64,000 bases of DNA from Serilophus lunatus. Its lineage: Eukaryota; Chordata; Aves; Passeriformes; Eurylaimidae. Under the pieces are notes generated by a model. It was not told where the DNA came from, did not search any database, and worked only from the letters and a program-made list of their open reading frames with translations. How positions within the stretch are numbered: the stretch's first letter is position 1; each line of letters opens with the position of its first letter. The translations under genes and the position numbers were made by a program. Location: positions 352,595 to 416,594 of the forward strand of contig VXBA01005457.1 of NCBI GenBank assembly GCA_013399895.1. The letters run 5' to 3'. Of this stretch, positions 46,941 through 61,185 are shown in pieces.

Positions 46941-49900
46941 AAATCATGGTGTCATCTCCACATTTCCTGAGAAATATTTTTAACAGCAAAATCTCCTGGC
47001 CCACTCCAGAGCACTCTGTGCTTTTTGCCTGTCTCCTGGAAGACAGAGAGATGATTGGAAAGAGAGCTTTTACCTCTAGCTCACAGCATTTAACTCAGCA
47101 CAGCTCCGTAGTAACTAAACATTTGGTAGTAATTTGACAGCTCGTGTCAACCAAGTTATCAGCCTGCATAAATCTTTTGCATGGAAAACAGCCACTTTCA
47201 GTGGAAATCATTGTCAAAAATTGCACATTTGATGACAACCACTTTCTGGGGAAATAAATGTGGTTTGGGGAAGTAACATTTGACTACATTTAGAGGTACA
47301 ATCTCTCAATGTACGGCACACAAATATAAACATATTGAGACAAGATCGTAGAACAACTTTATAACAGAATCTGAAAGTACAATCCATTGCTTCAAGCAAT
47401 TTTCTTCAAACACACTAAAGCAAAGACTGCACAATAAAGATGCTCCAAACAACGCTAAAAATACACACAACAAACTTCACACAGACCATTTGTTTGAGAT
47501 AGCTTTTTTTAACGATGATAGAGAGTTCTCTGGATTTTTAGTTCTTAACCTAAGTAGAATGCAGAGACCTGAATTTTGTTTCATGTCCAAAGTCTACGTG
47601 GTTTGTGCCATCAGGATGCAAGTCTTCGAAGAACTGAAACACCCATGCAGGGGGTGGTTTTGTTGGGTTTTTTTCTCTCTCTGAATTTGAAGACACCCTG
47701 AAAAAGTAGATCTTAAAGATATAAATTATTCTACTTATTTCTCTTTTCCTTATCTCCTTTATTTTAAGGAGAAAAGACTTTAAAGATGACAACTTTAATA
47801 TCAACTTAAATTGACATTCTGTTGACTTCTATCTTCAGATTTTCATTGACCCTTATGATTATACAGTTACACATCATTGTGAAAATACACGCAACTCCAG
47901 CATGCAGCAGTACATGGGCAGCAATTTGGCTCAGGTTGCTGTGTAGTGGACAAATCTTAGCTGTATTTATATATCTGGGAAATATTACAGGATCATACCA
48001 TTCCAAACTGCTATAGATGTTGGATATATATGACCATGTCTGCATTTAGCAAAATGTAATTGCACTCCAGGTATTTATCTTTTACTGTGTTTTGTTTAAT
48101 GTTATTCTAAGCTAAAACTTTTCCCACCACTCAGACCAACCCAGCTTTGCATTTTTATTGGGTGTTATTTGAATAACTGACTATGAAAAAAAGTTTTGAA
48201 AGACTATGTGATTCTTTTTCAGAGCTCTGTGAGCCAGAGATTTTTTTTCCTCTTCATTTTTGGAAGTATTAATTTAATTTATTGGTTATGAAAATTCTGG
48301 GCTAGAGACAGAAGAAAATAAATCATTCCCTCTCTGGAACATGTGCGGCTGCCCTCTGGACCACCCTCATCTGCAGCTTTGAAGTAGCAAGGATGGATCC
48401 TGCACTTCCTCTGTCTCACCAAGGTCTTATCATCTCCTCAAAAGCAAGGAGGGTGGCAGCTGAAGGGATTTTCTGGTGCTGGTGGGACTGGGGAGAGGTG
48501 TGAAAGCTCCTGGACACTGTGTTTCCTATCTTACTCCTACCAGCAATGCCGGTGGGAGAATCCTGGCACAGAGTGGGAGATGCTCTCACTTCATCATAGC
48601 AAGTTCAGATGCCATTTCTGTTGACATTCCTCCTTGCAAGCCTTTCCTCCATGTACAAAGGACATGTATTGCTTGGGAAAAGCAGACAAGCCATCACCCA
48701 CATCAGCTGTAAACAAGGGAATTTCCTGCTACGATCAACAACCCATGAGTTTATTTGTGTTTGATGGACAGTACATGAGCAACTGGGACCAGGACAGTCT
48801 AGGATCCCTGGGCATTTCTAGGTACAAGAAAATGCTCTGACAGAGCCTACGGATACTGTTTCTCCTGTGCAAATGACTAAGGCTTTGTTTAAAGTTCAAA
48901 AAAGCTTGCTTTAAAATTGCATCTCTACTTGGCATTTATCCTCCAGAATTTTTCCATAACATCCTCCAAAATGGTCACCTCCCATATGGCCATCTTTCTG
49001 TAAGCAACAGAAAGGAAGGGAGAAAGATGGACTAGTGACAGCAGGGGGAAAGAAAAGACAAGTCAGCTCTTCAAAGATTGCCAGCCTGATCCATTTTTGT
49101 ATTAAATTGCCCTCCTCTGTTCCATTGTGAGTAGCTAATACTCTGTTTAAAGGGGTATCTGGATCCCTGTGGAAGCAGATAAGAGCTACACACGTTCTGT
49201 GGCTCCATACAGCCTGGGAGTTTGGTGTAGAAGAAAAATGAGAGAGGAGAAACAAACTAAATGCTTTTAGATATCTATGGAAAAGTATAGTCGCTTTTCC
49301 CATTGAGTCATATATCAATACAGACTCCTTTCCTCAGGGAATGAAATGTTGGCGGAGAAAAGAATGAGGAATAATTTAAATCAACTATTTTAAGCTAATA
49401 GCACTGAATCTGAGATTAACATTACTAAGGGCCTGGCACTCTTTGCAGGTACCTGAGGCACAAGGCAACACAACATGCCCAAACCATCTAGCAACAGCCT
49501 TCTGGCATCCTCCTCCTTGTTATTCCTAATGAGATAATCCCAGAGAGAAGACAGAGGGAAAGGAGACTTTCTTGTCCACACCAGCCAGAACCATCCCAGC
49601 TCAGTGTCCTCGAGCTCAGAAGAAGAATCAGAGCCTGGCTGTGCAGGATTCTCTGGTACACTGATTTTTGGAGGGGTCCTGGTAATGTCATTCCTAGGGG
49701 CTCCTCAGAGTCGAGCCCAGTGCTCTCCTCTGGCATGCACAGACTTTCCCACTGGATGTAACCTGTCTTCCTAAGAAAAACAGATCCTGTAAGGAGCACC
49801 AGGGTGCCCTATGAGTATATGAGCCAAGTTACCCTGATGGCCTTTAAGTGAGGGTCACTTAAAGATGACCCTCCAATTCAGTCTAAGCAATGAAATTAAA

Positions 49901-50040
49901 CAAGGCATTATTTTAATATATCCACAAAATACATCTATAAATGGTAATATTTCTAGTCAACACCTGTTGAAGCATCAGTACTTCCACATTTAAACATGGG
50001 AAACAGCTCAGGCCATAGGAAAGGGAAAATTGTCATGTGG

Positions 50041-50117
50041 ACTTTGGCAGTGTTGGATTTACACTTGGAGCTGGTGATCTTAAAGGTGTTGTCCAATCTA
50101 ACCAGTTCTGTGATTAT
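50041..50117 (+). mobile_element. CR1: CR1 LINE 3' tail fragment (diverged)
   Basis: A plus-strand tail-like string: gtgttggatttacacttgga, gatcttaaaggtgttgtcca and atctaaccagttctgtgatt. This matches the CR1 end pattern ttggactngatgatcttaaaggtcttttccaacc with many substitutions. The left edge is uncertain. Confidence 0.7.
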
Positions 50118-53100
50118 TTGAGAGGACTGGAATTCAACTAAAAGCACCAGAATACGTCCCTGGGGAAGATTTAATGGTGTTCCTACTGTCTCTTCTCAGT
50201 GACCTAAACACTTCCTACTGTAAGCGGGTCAAGTAAATAGCTGTGGCACTCAGGGAGAGCATGGATCAGGGATGGACTTTGGTCATGAAGCCGTTTGTTC
50301 CTTTACTTCATGAGGAGCAGTATTTAGAAAATCAACCTATACCTATGCTACATTAACTGGAAATTCAGTCAAAAGCTGTTGTTTCAAAGACTTCTGATCT
50401 TTGCAGTGTATTAATGGACCGAACACCAAGAAAACATCTCGGTGATATATTTGTGCTACAACAGCAATTGTAGTTTCATATCTGAAAATTCAGTTTGCTA
50501 TAAAAAATTGTCATGAAAGCTATATATCTCCATATCTTTAGCCAATAGGTAGTAAAGGCCAAAGTATAGATATGTCTCAAAAGGCATAAAAGCAGGGAAC
50601 AGAGGGAAAAGGAATTGCTATTGGAGGCTCACCTGTTGCAGTAGGGACAAGAACGACGCACTGGGTTGCTAGACAAAATGGCCCAAAATGGCTACTTTAT
50701 TGCTGTAGCATTTGGTATTATATTATTACTGAAGGCAGCGTGTTCTTTTCTCATAGGACAGAAAGCTGATTTCCACTGCTATGATTAAAAAGTAACCAGA
50801 AAGCTCACTTATCACTAGTTGCAATATTTTTGCTACAAAGTTTACTTTACACATTATCAACAACAGGCAGTCTGCTAGCAGCAGTACCTCTTCTAAGCAT
50901 GGTTCACTGCTGCACAGCGTTGTGTGCTTTTACTTATCCAAAGGTGTGCTGAGATTCACAGTGACCCACTATTTTAAGGGTATACCCAAATATTATCAAA
51001 ATCAATTTCATCAGTCAATGCCGGGCTGCTGACAGACCCGCCGTCATCCCCCACACTCACCTTCTAAATATAGTTCAACATGCAGAAAAGAACTTAAATA
51101 TCTGCCAAACTCTAAATTTAGGAGAGTCTTAGAGCATGTCCATGCCTGTACATCTTGCATATGCGCACTGTGACAGGATGAGAAGTGCATGGCCAAATAG
51201 CAGCTTACAGTGAGCTCTGCAGAGCTGAACTGCAATGCTATCCAGAGGCAGAGCCATGCCCTGTTCCTCAGCAGGTCCTTACCTAGATAGATATTGCTCC
51301 CATTCCAAACCTCTCCTGGAGGGTCTCCAAAGTAAAACTAAATGCCCTACTGACCTGGCCAGATATTAATGGCTTTTTATATTCCATGTAAGCACATTCA
51401 TCTCACCATAGTGAATTCAAAGTGGTGAAAAGCTGCACCGGAGGCTCAGTAACCAGGGGCAAGGTTACAGAAATATTAGCACTCCAGTTTGTACACAGGG
51501 GAGAAGATGAAGGCTCAAGAAGCCTCTGACAGGAATTGTCTCATTAAATAAGCTTTTAAATTACATTCATCACTTTTGTTTTGTTTTTATTTTGGCTGTG
51601 CTTTGAGTTGGGGGGGAAAAAAACACAATTAAGTTATTTCAGGCTACACTGAACACTACATTGCCATTCCAGACAGAAAGGCAATTTTGTTTAACCAGAA
51701 CTCTCCCACCTTTTTCAGTCTATCCAACTAAAGTATTAGAATTACTTCCTTGCTATATTTGCACTTCTGTGTTAGCCTTTCCTAGTCCTGTAGTAGCACC
51801 TGATGGAGGAGAAGAATTGCACAAGTAGTGGTCCTCTTCCAAAAACATGTACCAGTGGATACATTGCTGGGCTATTCTGACCTTCTGCAGGTTTAAATAA
51901 GGAATAACCCCACAGAGCTTACCAGATTATATGCCAAATACAATCAATATGCAATATATGGTTTAAAAAGTGACACCCAGTGTGTTGCAATAAGTACACA
52001 GCATCCTGGTCAATTTTAAAACCATCTCTTCTGTTAGAGCCAGTACACATGAAAATAGGGTGACCTGCGTGTGATCACATCTAATGGTTTCACTAAACGC
52101 ATGCTATTTTTAACTTGTTTTCTTCTTGATTCCTCTTCTAAACAGTGCATGTTGTTCTGCTGCTCTGAATCCTCCAAATGACTTTGAGGCTGTAATGTCT
52201 TGATGATAGGAATTTGCTGAGCTGGATTTAAATTTACCTTGTGCCACACCATTTAAGCTACAACAGACACTGACAGCCCATGGTCGTGGAGAGAAAATGG
52301 GAATGGTTCAAAATCATTTCTCTCATAAAGAGACACTATGAGGGAAAAAAACTCACTAAGACGAAATGCTACATTCAGAGCAATTTAAATTAAATATGGT
52401 GTTGATGTGCTGGCTGTGGATAAGGAAAAATGCAGAATATTTTTGTAGCAACATTTATTATCCTGAAATGAAGATGAAAGGTGCAATAACACACCAGTAT
52501 GATGGCTGCATGAAAGATACTGTCTCCTTGATGCGATGGTTTTCTTCTCCAGCACCTGGTAGATGCAGGTGTGTAGCAGTTTTTCCCTTTAATACAGACA
52601 ACTGGGCTTGACTCTGGCAGAAGTAAGGGATGCGAAGGCCTAATGTTAAGCCAAAAAAAATTAAGAGTTTAAACATAATCTTTGCTGGTAAAGTGCTCAC
52701 TTTTCTCCTGCTTTCAAAAAGGGGATTCATCAGACACAAGTGCAATTTTTTAGAAATGTATAAAAGTGAAGATTTTTATTATAACATCCTCTATTTGCTG
52801 CAAATCACCTCTTATGAAAAAGAGCCGCTAATTACATTTGCTTTCCTGACAGCAACTTCACTCTGCAACATGAAAAACATATTGCACATTTTCCACTTTG
52901 GCAAATATGCTGCTTTTTTTGAACAGAGCATTTGGGAAAATTGGGAATGAGAGTATTTCCCCCCTCCCCGCACTGTTTTCGGGTCCTCCCAGCATCAATA
53001 TCTCAGGATGCAGAGACAGGAGCACGCTGTGAGCTGGCTTAGCACTTTATTGCCTTTCAAACTCTAGCTGGGCTGCCTTAAATTATGTCAAAAACACAAG

Positions 53101-54334
53101 TTCCCACAGACAAAATATATAACTAAGGTTTATGGGGCTGCACAGAACTTCCACCTATGTCCCTTACTATCTGCACCTTTCCTGAAGAAGGTAGGATGGA
53201 TGCAGTGGCTGGTTCAAAGCTCCCTGTGGATTCATCCCTTTGTCAAAGAGAGACTCAGCTGACCCTGGGAGAGTACCTGCAGCAGGGTGTTAGTCCTGCT
53301 GAGATGTGCCAAGCAGTCATCATGGAGCTGTGGGTCAGCTTGGATATGTGCCCACATACACCTGAACTTTTGCTTTTAATAGAAAAAAGTCATATTGTGA
53401 CTACTCTGACGCTTGGGTTTTATTTTAAGTGCGTGGTAACAAGAGCCCATCTGAAGTTCAAGGCATAAGAATTTATAGCAGTGCATTAAAACCTATACGT
53501 TAAAGCACTCAGAGGAGAACTGCCCTTACTGAAGGACTCTCAGCTCTGTAATACCTCCTTGCAGGGAAGATTTCACCAGCTCAGTAACATCACCGTCACA
53601 GTACCTGCCTCCCACTTCCTCACTGGTGTAAAAACCTGTGTGCCTTGCTGTGCACTGTTCAGCTATCCCTCAAATATCACTTCATCCTCCTACACCAGAC
53701 CACTTCCCCCTCAAATGGCAGTATTTGGGAATTGCCCAAATGATGGTTCTGAGACTCTCCCTGGCCCCAGCTGTCCCATGGAAATGGAAAAAGTTGAGGA
53801 GAATACAAGAGGGATTTGGAGTGCCTTGGTGAAATGCTATTAGCTGTATTCCTAGATGCTCTGTGGCTTTACTATGTGTATTCGTTGTTCACGTTCAACA
53901 TCAGCTTATTATAGAGAAACTGGATGTCTTGAGGGCTAAATTTGGAATTGCTGAAGCAAGAAAATTCTAAAATTGCAATTGCAGCCTACTGAAACATTGA
54001 ATTTGCTCTCTAATTAAAATTTCTCATATAAACTCGAACTACTAGAGCACTTTCCCTCTCTCTGCCTAATGTTTATACATTCAGTCTCTGTGGAAGATGA
54101 AGACAGTTTTCCTTTTGGAGACCACCCCCATTTTAATTGTAGCATGTTCTTTCTCAGCTTTAGTCTGTGTCACCAAAATGGTTTGAGTGTTTCCGTCTCC
54201 AAGTGATATAAATTTTCTGTAGTGCATGGGATTAAGGAGTTTATATATATTGAGTTTATATATACTAAGGAATTTTTACAATATGTGTGTATGTGTTATA
54301 TGAGTTTATATATATTTGCATTTATAGCTATATG

Positions 54335-54365
<31 letters not shown>

Positions 54366-55319
54366 GCAATGTTCATATTCCTTATAACTAATATGAAAAC
54401 CACACCTGGGTAATAGAAAAGCAACCTTTACAATCTGTCTTTTTTTTTTTTTCTGGTCCAGAAAGAGATTCGTAAATGTTATGAATTCAATTAATTCACT
54501 CCTCTGCACAGCTGCAGCTCCTTTGCAACAGAAAAAATAGATGTTTCTCCAATAGTGATGCCACAATGGTGATTCACATCTATTTATATTCCATCCTGTC
54601 TTCTGTCACCGATGTCAGACTTTAGCTTGCCCTTCCCCCTCCCCTTTTAGTTTCTCCGGTGCTGATTATTGCCATTACAAATGGCAATGTCAGGCTCTGT
54701 GCAGGACGATAGCAGGCAGAATTAAAGGGCTTAATAAACTGCCCATGCCATTAAGGGCTTCCTTTGCTGTGGTGGGAAGCAAAGACTCCAGTAGATCAAT
54801 TAAAACATTCCTGTTGCAGAAAAAATGTAAGAAGGATATGTTAAGTGAGGGAAGGAAATGTATGAGGGGATTATATGACTTCAGGTTTTGGTCTGGAAGA
54901 GTAAAATGAAATATTCAAATCATTTTGCAGACATCTACAGCTGTCGATTAGGGATGTGCACCAAGGCCATCCGGTGTGCTTCTGGCTGAAGCATCAAAAT
55001 AAATTAGGCATCATTTCTAAATATATGATCTTTCAACAGTAATGCATACCCATGGAAAAAAATAAAAATAATTATGATTTTGAAATAAGAACTGTAGAAA
55101 GACTTTAAGGGCATTGTTCAATTTAGAGTAGTGAATCCTATGGCTATTATTTGAGCTGCTCTGGCATTAAAGCTGCCCTAAATGAAGAAAGCTTTTAGAC
55201 TAAGCTAGTCCTGCCACCAGTCATCCTTCCCAAAAATTTCCAGAGAGTGGTATATTATAGCTAGGCTTGCAACATTAATTTTAACATTTCAGTTCTGCAT
55301 GCAGAAATACCTTACCATA
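50118..55319. other. AT-rich intergenic DNA with a CA/TA repeat and a conserved-looking segment
   Basis: No gene was recognised. It holds a (CA)n(TA)n microsatellite (54334-54366), a 13-base T-run (54440-54452) and a GC-moderate, conserved-looking stretch at about 54600-54800 containing a perfect inverted repeat (54668-54688). Open frames such as 52630-52950 and 53157-53468 show no recognisable motifs. Confidence 0.55.
54334..54366 (+). repeat. (CA)n(TA)n microsatellite
   Basis: About ten CA units passing into about six TA units, embedded in a wider tatata-rich stretch from about 54241. Likely to vary in length between individuals. Confidence 0.92.
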
Positions 55320-55500
55320 GTATCACAGACTGATTCTGGTTGAAAGAGACTTTTCAGATCATCTCATTCCAGTCTTCCTGCTATGGGCAGGACACCTTCC
55401 ACTAAACCATGCTGCTCAGAGCCCCATCCAACCTGGCCTTTAACGCTCCCAGGGATGGGACATGCCCAGCCTGTGGCAGGGCCTCACCATCCTCACATCA
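55320..55500 (-). mobile_element. CR1: CR1 LINE fragment (3' end)
   Basis: Reverse-complement CR1: tatcacagactgattctggt, then tgctatgggcaggacacctt, ccactaaaccatgctgctca, agccccatccaacctggcct and gggcctcaccatcctcacat. An internal deletion relative to the 12.2-kb copy is visible after the agggatggga string. Confidence 0.88.
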
Positions 55501-58500
55501 CTCATTTAATGTATTTCATACATCCCTTGTGGTGGCTGCTAGTATTCTGTGAGCTGCAAGCTTTGGGAGATGAAGAGAGTCTTGCTGTCAGTTTATTTAT
55601 CTGTCATCAAATGGCAAAATGACAGTTATGGAAGTGTTCCGGGAGGTAACACGGAGAAACACTTGTCTCTAGCAACCTCTGCTGAACTCTGACTGCCCAG
55701 GAGATGCCCTCAGTGAGAAATTCTATGTGGTTCCTGACCCACGACAAGGGATGATAGCTGATTCTGATCCTGATCACAGTCTGGGCAGGAGCATAAGCAT
55801 TGCTGACACATCCCATGTCCACTATGGGGCCTAGAAAAGTTTGTGTAGATAGTCTGTGACATCATTCTCTGGCCACCTTAGGGCTAGAAAATCTCCACTG
55901 CCCAGATTTCCCAACAAAGCAGAGGAGTTCTGCTTAAGCCAACCTCAATTTACTAAAGCTTACGCTGGGCTTGTAAGAACAAAATTGCCCTTTTATGAGA
56001 GATAAGTGAGTAGAAAACACCAGTGTGATTGTTTTCATAAATAATGAAAGTAAAATCTCCACCACACACTCAGCAGTTAACTGTTTTTATCTGAAAGAGT
56101 GGAATATTCGTCGCTGTAGGAGACCTATACAGTCTGTCACAGACAACAAATAAAAATGCAGCCAGCACACACAGGAGGTAATGCAGAGGAAACAGAGAAA
56201 ACAGAACTAGTTATTTTTTACTGCCATTAATATTACAGGAGAAACTGTGACAAAGGGAGCAACTTCAGGATTCAGAGTAGTGTTCTCTTTAATGCCAGTA
56301 AAATACTACCTAACGAGACAGGTAGTATCAAGAATAACACAAAATGAAGGCAAGAACAGAGATCTCATTAAGAAAACCACAGCACCAATTATATTTAAAA
56401 AACCATTGTGATAGTCTCAATAAAATCTTGATTTAATAGAAATAACAGATATTCCTTTACTTCAGTTTTTTTTGTTGTACAAAAGCATAAACATTTCCAA
56501 GAAGAAGAGATGTTTTGCGAAGCATGACAAGCTGCTGAGCACTTATTTCTCAGCTTGGATCCCCAAAACAGACTGATTTATTTCATGTTGCTGATTGGGA
56601 TGATAACTTGCAGTATCAAAGAGGCTTTGTGAAATTTTTGACTGTAAAGAATAAAAGAAGAACATGATTTCCCATCATTTCTGAGTTCTGATAAAGAGGT
56701 TGCTCAAAAATTCAGATGTTAATTTAAATAAATGGCATCAAAACCACCTGCATATGTTTACTTTCTGTGAACGTGAAGAGACGAAAAACATAAGTAGGAT
56801 AATGTCATCTGAACATATTTGAAAAGGCCCAGATGTCCCTGGAACTGCTACCAAGTGGAGTCTGATAAACATTTTAGCCAGAAAAATTAACACTTAAACG
56901 GCGTCACCTTTCCTGCTTTATGTACTTTCCATTACGCAATTCAACAACTTCTTGCTGAAATGGCCAAACTAAAGCAGAATCCACAATGCAATGGGTTCTG
57001 TGGTGGTGTAAGCATCTCCTAAAAAGAGCTGGGACACCACTAGAAGCTGTGTATTTCTCCGAAATCAATGAAAACTGGTAGATGAACATATTTAGCTATC
57101 TTTCTATCTACCATAAAACAGATTTGGGTAAGAGTATCATCTGATATTCCTTTCTTTCCTGCTACCTTTCCTGAGAGGTTATACTCCCAATGTATTTTTT
57201 CCCCAAAATACTTGTGATAATAAATAATTAATATCACTAGACTACAAGAAAAATGTAGTATTCCATCCGATAATCACAATTACATAACTCAAGCATTAGT
57301 TTGGCTGTAAAGAGCAAATATTCACAGTAGATTTGTTCATGAATGATCTATTGATTAAAGAATCATGATAGTCACCTGTGAATATTAATTCATAGGCTAT
57401 CTGTGAACATACAGACAAGACTAATTAAAGATGCTTATCTCTTGGATGACTTGCTCATCTCTCGCAATTCCTATTCTTACTGTCAAACAAGAGTTTTACA
57501 GAAAACTTGCTAATTTCAGACCACTCCACCATAAAAGTTATCAACTGATGATGTACTGTGCATGAAAACCACAACATATCACAAATGCAGCACTTTTAAA
57601 ATAAGAGAAAAAAACAAATGCTTCTGAATTAAGTAGTTCCTCCCCCAGGCTCTCATTTCTGAAATGAATTAGCATTTATTAGCATGGCCACTCAATTGGA
57701 TCAGGAAACTGATCTGGATTAAAATGAACCAGACAAGACAAACAAACTTTCAGCATGGATTTTAAGGATTATCTTCATTTCTCCTGGGGCCTGGCATCCC
57801 ACTTCAATCTCCTGAAAAGCACCATGCCATCAACTTGAAAGGAAGAAAGCTTCTAATTTTGATTCTGAAATAAAACAAAACTTCCTAAATATATTCTTGC
57901 AGAGGAGAGCTATTATTTTTCAGCCAAAATATGCTTAGATTTCAGTAGCTGATGTTTTTCTTCCATAGCTGTGTAAACCTGAAATTCCAACACAGTCCAA
58001 TTTACTAAGGATATGCCCAACATGGGGGAATTCCCTGGAGAGATGAGCTCTACCTACATCATCTCAGCTTGGCTCTAGTAGAGAGTACCAGCCAGAGAGG
58101 AGGATTATAGCTCAACCTCTATGTATCCTTCACGGCTTCTCGCTGTGCAAATTCCTCAAGGAATCAGTCAGGTAAACCCAATTTACAACAGCTCCAAGAT
58201 AGTCCATAATTATCACAGAAGCCATCCTAGACTCCAGAAACTCCTGATATGAGAAAATCTAAGAGATGGAAATCAGACACCTTTTCCTTTTTACTCACAC
58301 AGAGATTAATTATTCCTATGCAATTATTCTAAATTCTGAAGTAATGATCCTGTAAATGGGAAACACTAAAGTGAAAATAAACTGTAACTATGTTTTTGTT
58401 TAGAATCCTGATTTCTAACAAGTCTATAAATAACATCAAAGATATCAATAAAGACGGAGCACTAATTTCTAAGTAACAAACCATTTCTATGTAGCATTAA

Positions 58501-61071
58501 TTTCTGTGAATGTCTTCATACAGAGATTTGAGGATAGCTTCTCTTTTCTAATTTTTTCTCCTATGTGGAATCTAGATTTAATATCCTTTAAAATATAAAT
58601 AAAAATGAGGTCATAAAAGACACTGAAATGAATAAGAGAAAGAAAAAAACAGATAAGGAGAGGATTCTGGGTGATGACCATGTTCATAATTTCCAAATGT
58701 CATGAAGTTGGACTTGATACTAACAACCCCTAAAAAAAAGAAACCCCACAACAAATTCAGTAGTTTGTATTTGAAAATTCCTGTCAGAGAAGGCAGGTAA
58801 TGAAAATGAAGCTCAGCACAATCATGGAGGAATGTGCTTGTTGTTCTCTTGGTGCCTTCTTTTCTAATTTATGACCATTTCAAACGACCCTGAGGCACAA
58901 ACCCTTCAGCATTTCTCCTTCAGGTCTTTCTATAATTAACTAAAGTTCTCCAATGAGAAATGCTCATTTTTGCACAGTTAATTTTGGCAAAATTCAGTTT
59001 CTTAGCCATAAATATATTCAGCTACACTATCTAGAGTATTCTACCCACTAAGTTTTGCATGGCCTATATGCAGTTCTGAGGACATTCCTTAGAGACATTG
59101 CTACAAACCACATTCAGTTTCTGCATTTGATTTTAGATCCAAGTGAAAGAAAATTCTTATTTTACTATCGAACTAGATTCCCACAAATGATATGCCAGTG
59201 TCTTTTCTAAATCAACACTTCAACAGACTTTAAAAAAAGGAACTCCCTCGCAGCATCACCAATCCACCTTTTCTCGTTTTCCGTTTGACCCAAGGTGGCA
59301 ACAAGAGGGAATGTATAGGGATTATTTTGCAGTTTCCACTCAGTTCCCAACCAGATCTTACTCCCTCTCCATTATGGAAAGGTAAAACTCCTATTCATAA
59401 GAGAATTGGTTCCCTAGAATACAGGTTTAACTGCAAGGTTAAAACACTAATATGAATATCCCAATTTTTCTGCAGTTTTAAGTTATATGGGATATGAATT
59501 CCCCAGTGTTATCTCAAGCCACAAAAATAGTAGAGCTTGGTGAGGAGGGAGATGGGGTTTGTTTGGGATATTTTATGTTTGCTTTAGGGATTTTTTTTTG
59601 TAGGTTTTATTTTTTGTTTGATTTTTTTGTTTTTGTTTTTTTACTTTGGAAAACATTCTCTGTGTGTGAAATGTGGTGATTGGTGACTTGAACGATATTG
59701 TTTTAATCCAGGTAATGTAAAAAAGGTATACATTCTTCATCAAATCAATGATAATTCATTTAACTCTGCTAAAATATTTGCCCAGTTTACATACATTGGA
59801 GTGATACATTATAGTGTGATATGCTATATAAGGAAATATTTCCCATCTCTCTTCTAAATTAATTGCTCAAATTTAATAGTTTTCTATTAAGCAAAACAGG
59901 ATTTAATTTCTCACCTTTTAAATATCATCCTGCAGTTTATATTTCTGCTCCTCACCAAATGTAATTAATATTAATATTTTAAATTGCTTGCAACATAGAA
60001 GACCCCTGTGTCTTTAATCATACTCACTTCTGGATCTGTTTAAAATGCTTTTCTTTCTTTCAGTCACAGGACATGACTGAAATTTTAATGCTGTCTGCAA
60101 AATGGTTGTGTGTCACTGCTTTATCACTTGTAATGACATTCTGCTCTCATATATCCCATTTGGCTTAGTTTTCTGTTGCTATGAACAGAAAAGGTGTCTC
60201 TCTACATCCATAACAGCATAATAAATAAAAAAAAAAAAATCCATTCAGAAATTGGAAAATGTTAATAACGAAGGTTTCGAGAGGAGAAACAAAGCATAGG
60301 CGCTAACCAGTTCTCTCACCCTGAAGATGTCTGTTTGGTTCAGGATTGAGGCACACTGCTGAAGGAATTGATCAGTCTGTACTAATTTTTATAAAGTCAT
60401 ATAAAGTACATTTTATTAGCCTGGCTTCTTTCACAAAGACTATATAAACCAGTGAATTTTACTGTTCCAATATACTGAAAGAGCACTAGCTCCTATCAAA
60501 GACCTTTGCTTCTGGGTCTTTATAGAAGCTTATGATAAAACAAGCCTTACCATGGAATATTTTGCTAAATATCTGCTTCTTTGTGAGCAGAATGAATTGC
60601 TGGCTCTGCATTAGGAATTCCTCAGAGCACCATGCTGAGTAAGATCATACTTTAGGCAGGTTTATCCATTGCCAGTCAATGGGTGAAAGCAGCTCTATAG
60701 ACATCACTCCCTCTGATTCGATGCCAATCACAGTCCTTGTATTAAAAGGGGATTTTTAAAATGAACATGTCTTTTGTCTACAGCTGAATTAAATAGATGG
60801 CTTGTGTTTTGTCATTAGAGACTGTGGAAGAGGCAAGGCCCAGCACTCCATAGTCCTCCTGGGTAGACACATGTTATAGCAAGAGATTATTCAATGAGTC
60901 CAAATTAATTTCTCCACCCCAGGAGTTTGGGAATTGCCCTGCTGTCTTTCCTTTCAGGGTATGTTTTAAGACATCTGGCAGCAGAGCCAGACAGGACATC
61001 GATCCAGTACATTTGGGGAAACTGCAGCAGGGGCACTGAGAGAAAGATGTCCTTGTCTTTGCCTGATAGAG
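55501..61071. other. AT-rich intergenic DNA with T-rich tract
   Basis: No gene or mobile element was recognised. A T-rich tract with TTTTTG units lies at 59591-59642, and a 13-base A-run at 60227-60239. Confidence 0.6.
59591..59642 (+). repeat. T-rich simple repeat
   Basis: T-runs broken by single G or A, with TTTTTGTTTTTG-like units at the right end. Confidence 0.8.
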
Positions 61072-61185
61072 CATCATAGAATCATTATGGTTGGAAAAGA
61101 CCTCTAGAATCAAGTCCAACCATTAGCCCAGCACTGCCAAGTCCATCACTAAACCATGTCCCTGAGCACATCTACACAGATCCAG
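61072..61185 (-). mobile_element. CR1: CR1 LINE 3' fragment
   Basis: Reverse-complement CR1: catcatagaatcattatggt, tggaaaagacctctagaatc, aagtccaaccattagcccag and ccatcactaaaccatgtccc. It mirrors the plus-strand copy at 29461-29644. The right edge is approximate. Confidence 0.88.

Larger units (their letters stand above)
42114..50040. other. AT-rich intergenic DNA with A-rich tracts
   Basis: No gene was recognised over about 7.9 kb. It holds a long A/C-biased tract (43013-43118), a short A-run near 44260-44270, a 20-bp tandem duplication (46901-46940) and a segment at about 44400-44640 that looks like conserved non-coding DNA. The 150-codon frame at 46685-47137 (plus) has no recognisable domain and is not called. 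Confidence 0.55.

Noticed and set aside
46685..47137. 150-codon plus-strand frame as a gene
   Set aside because: No domain or splice context is visible, and the length is within chance for this window.
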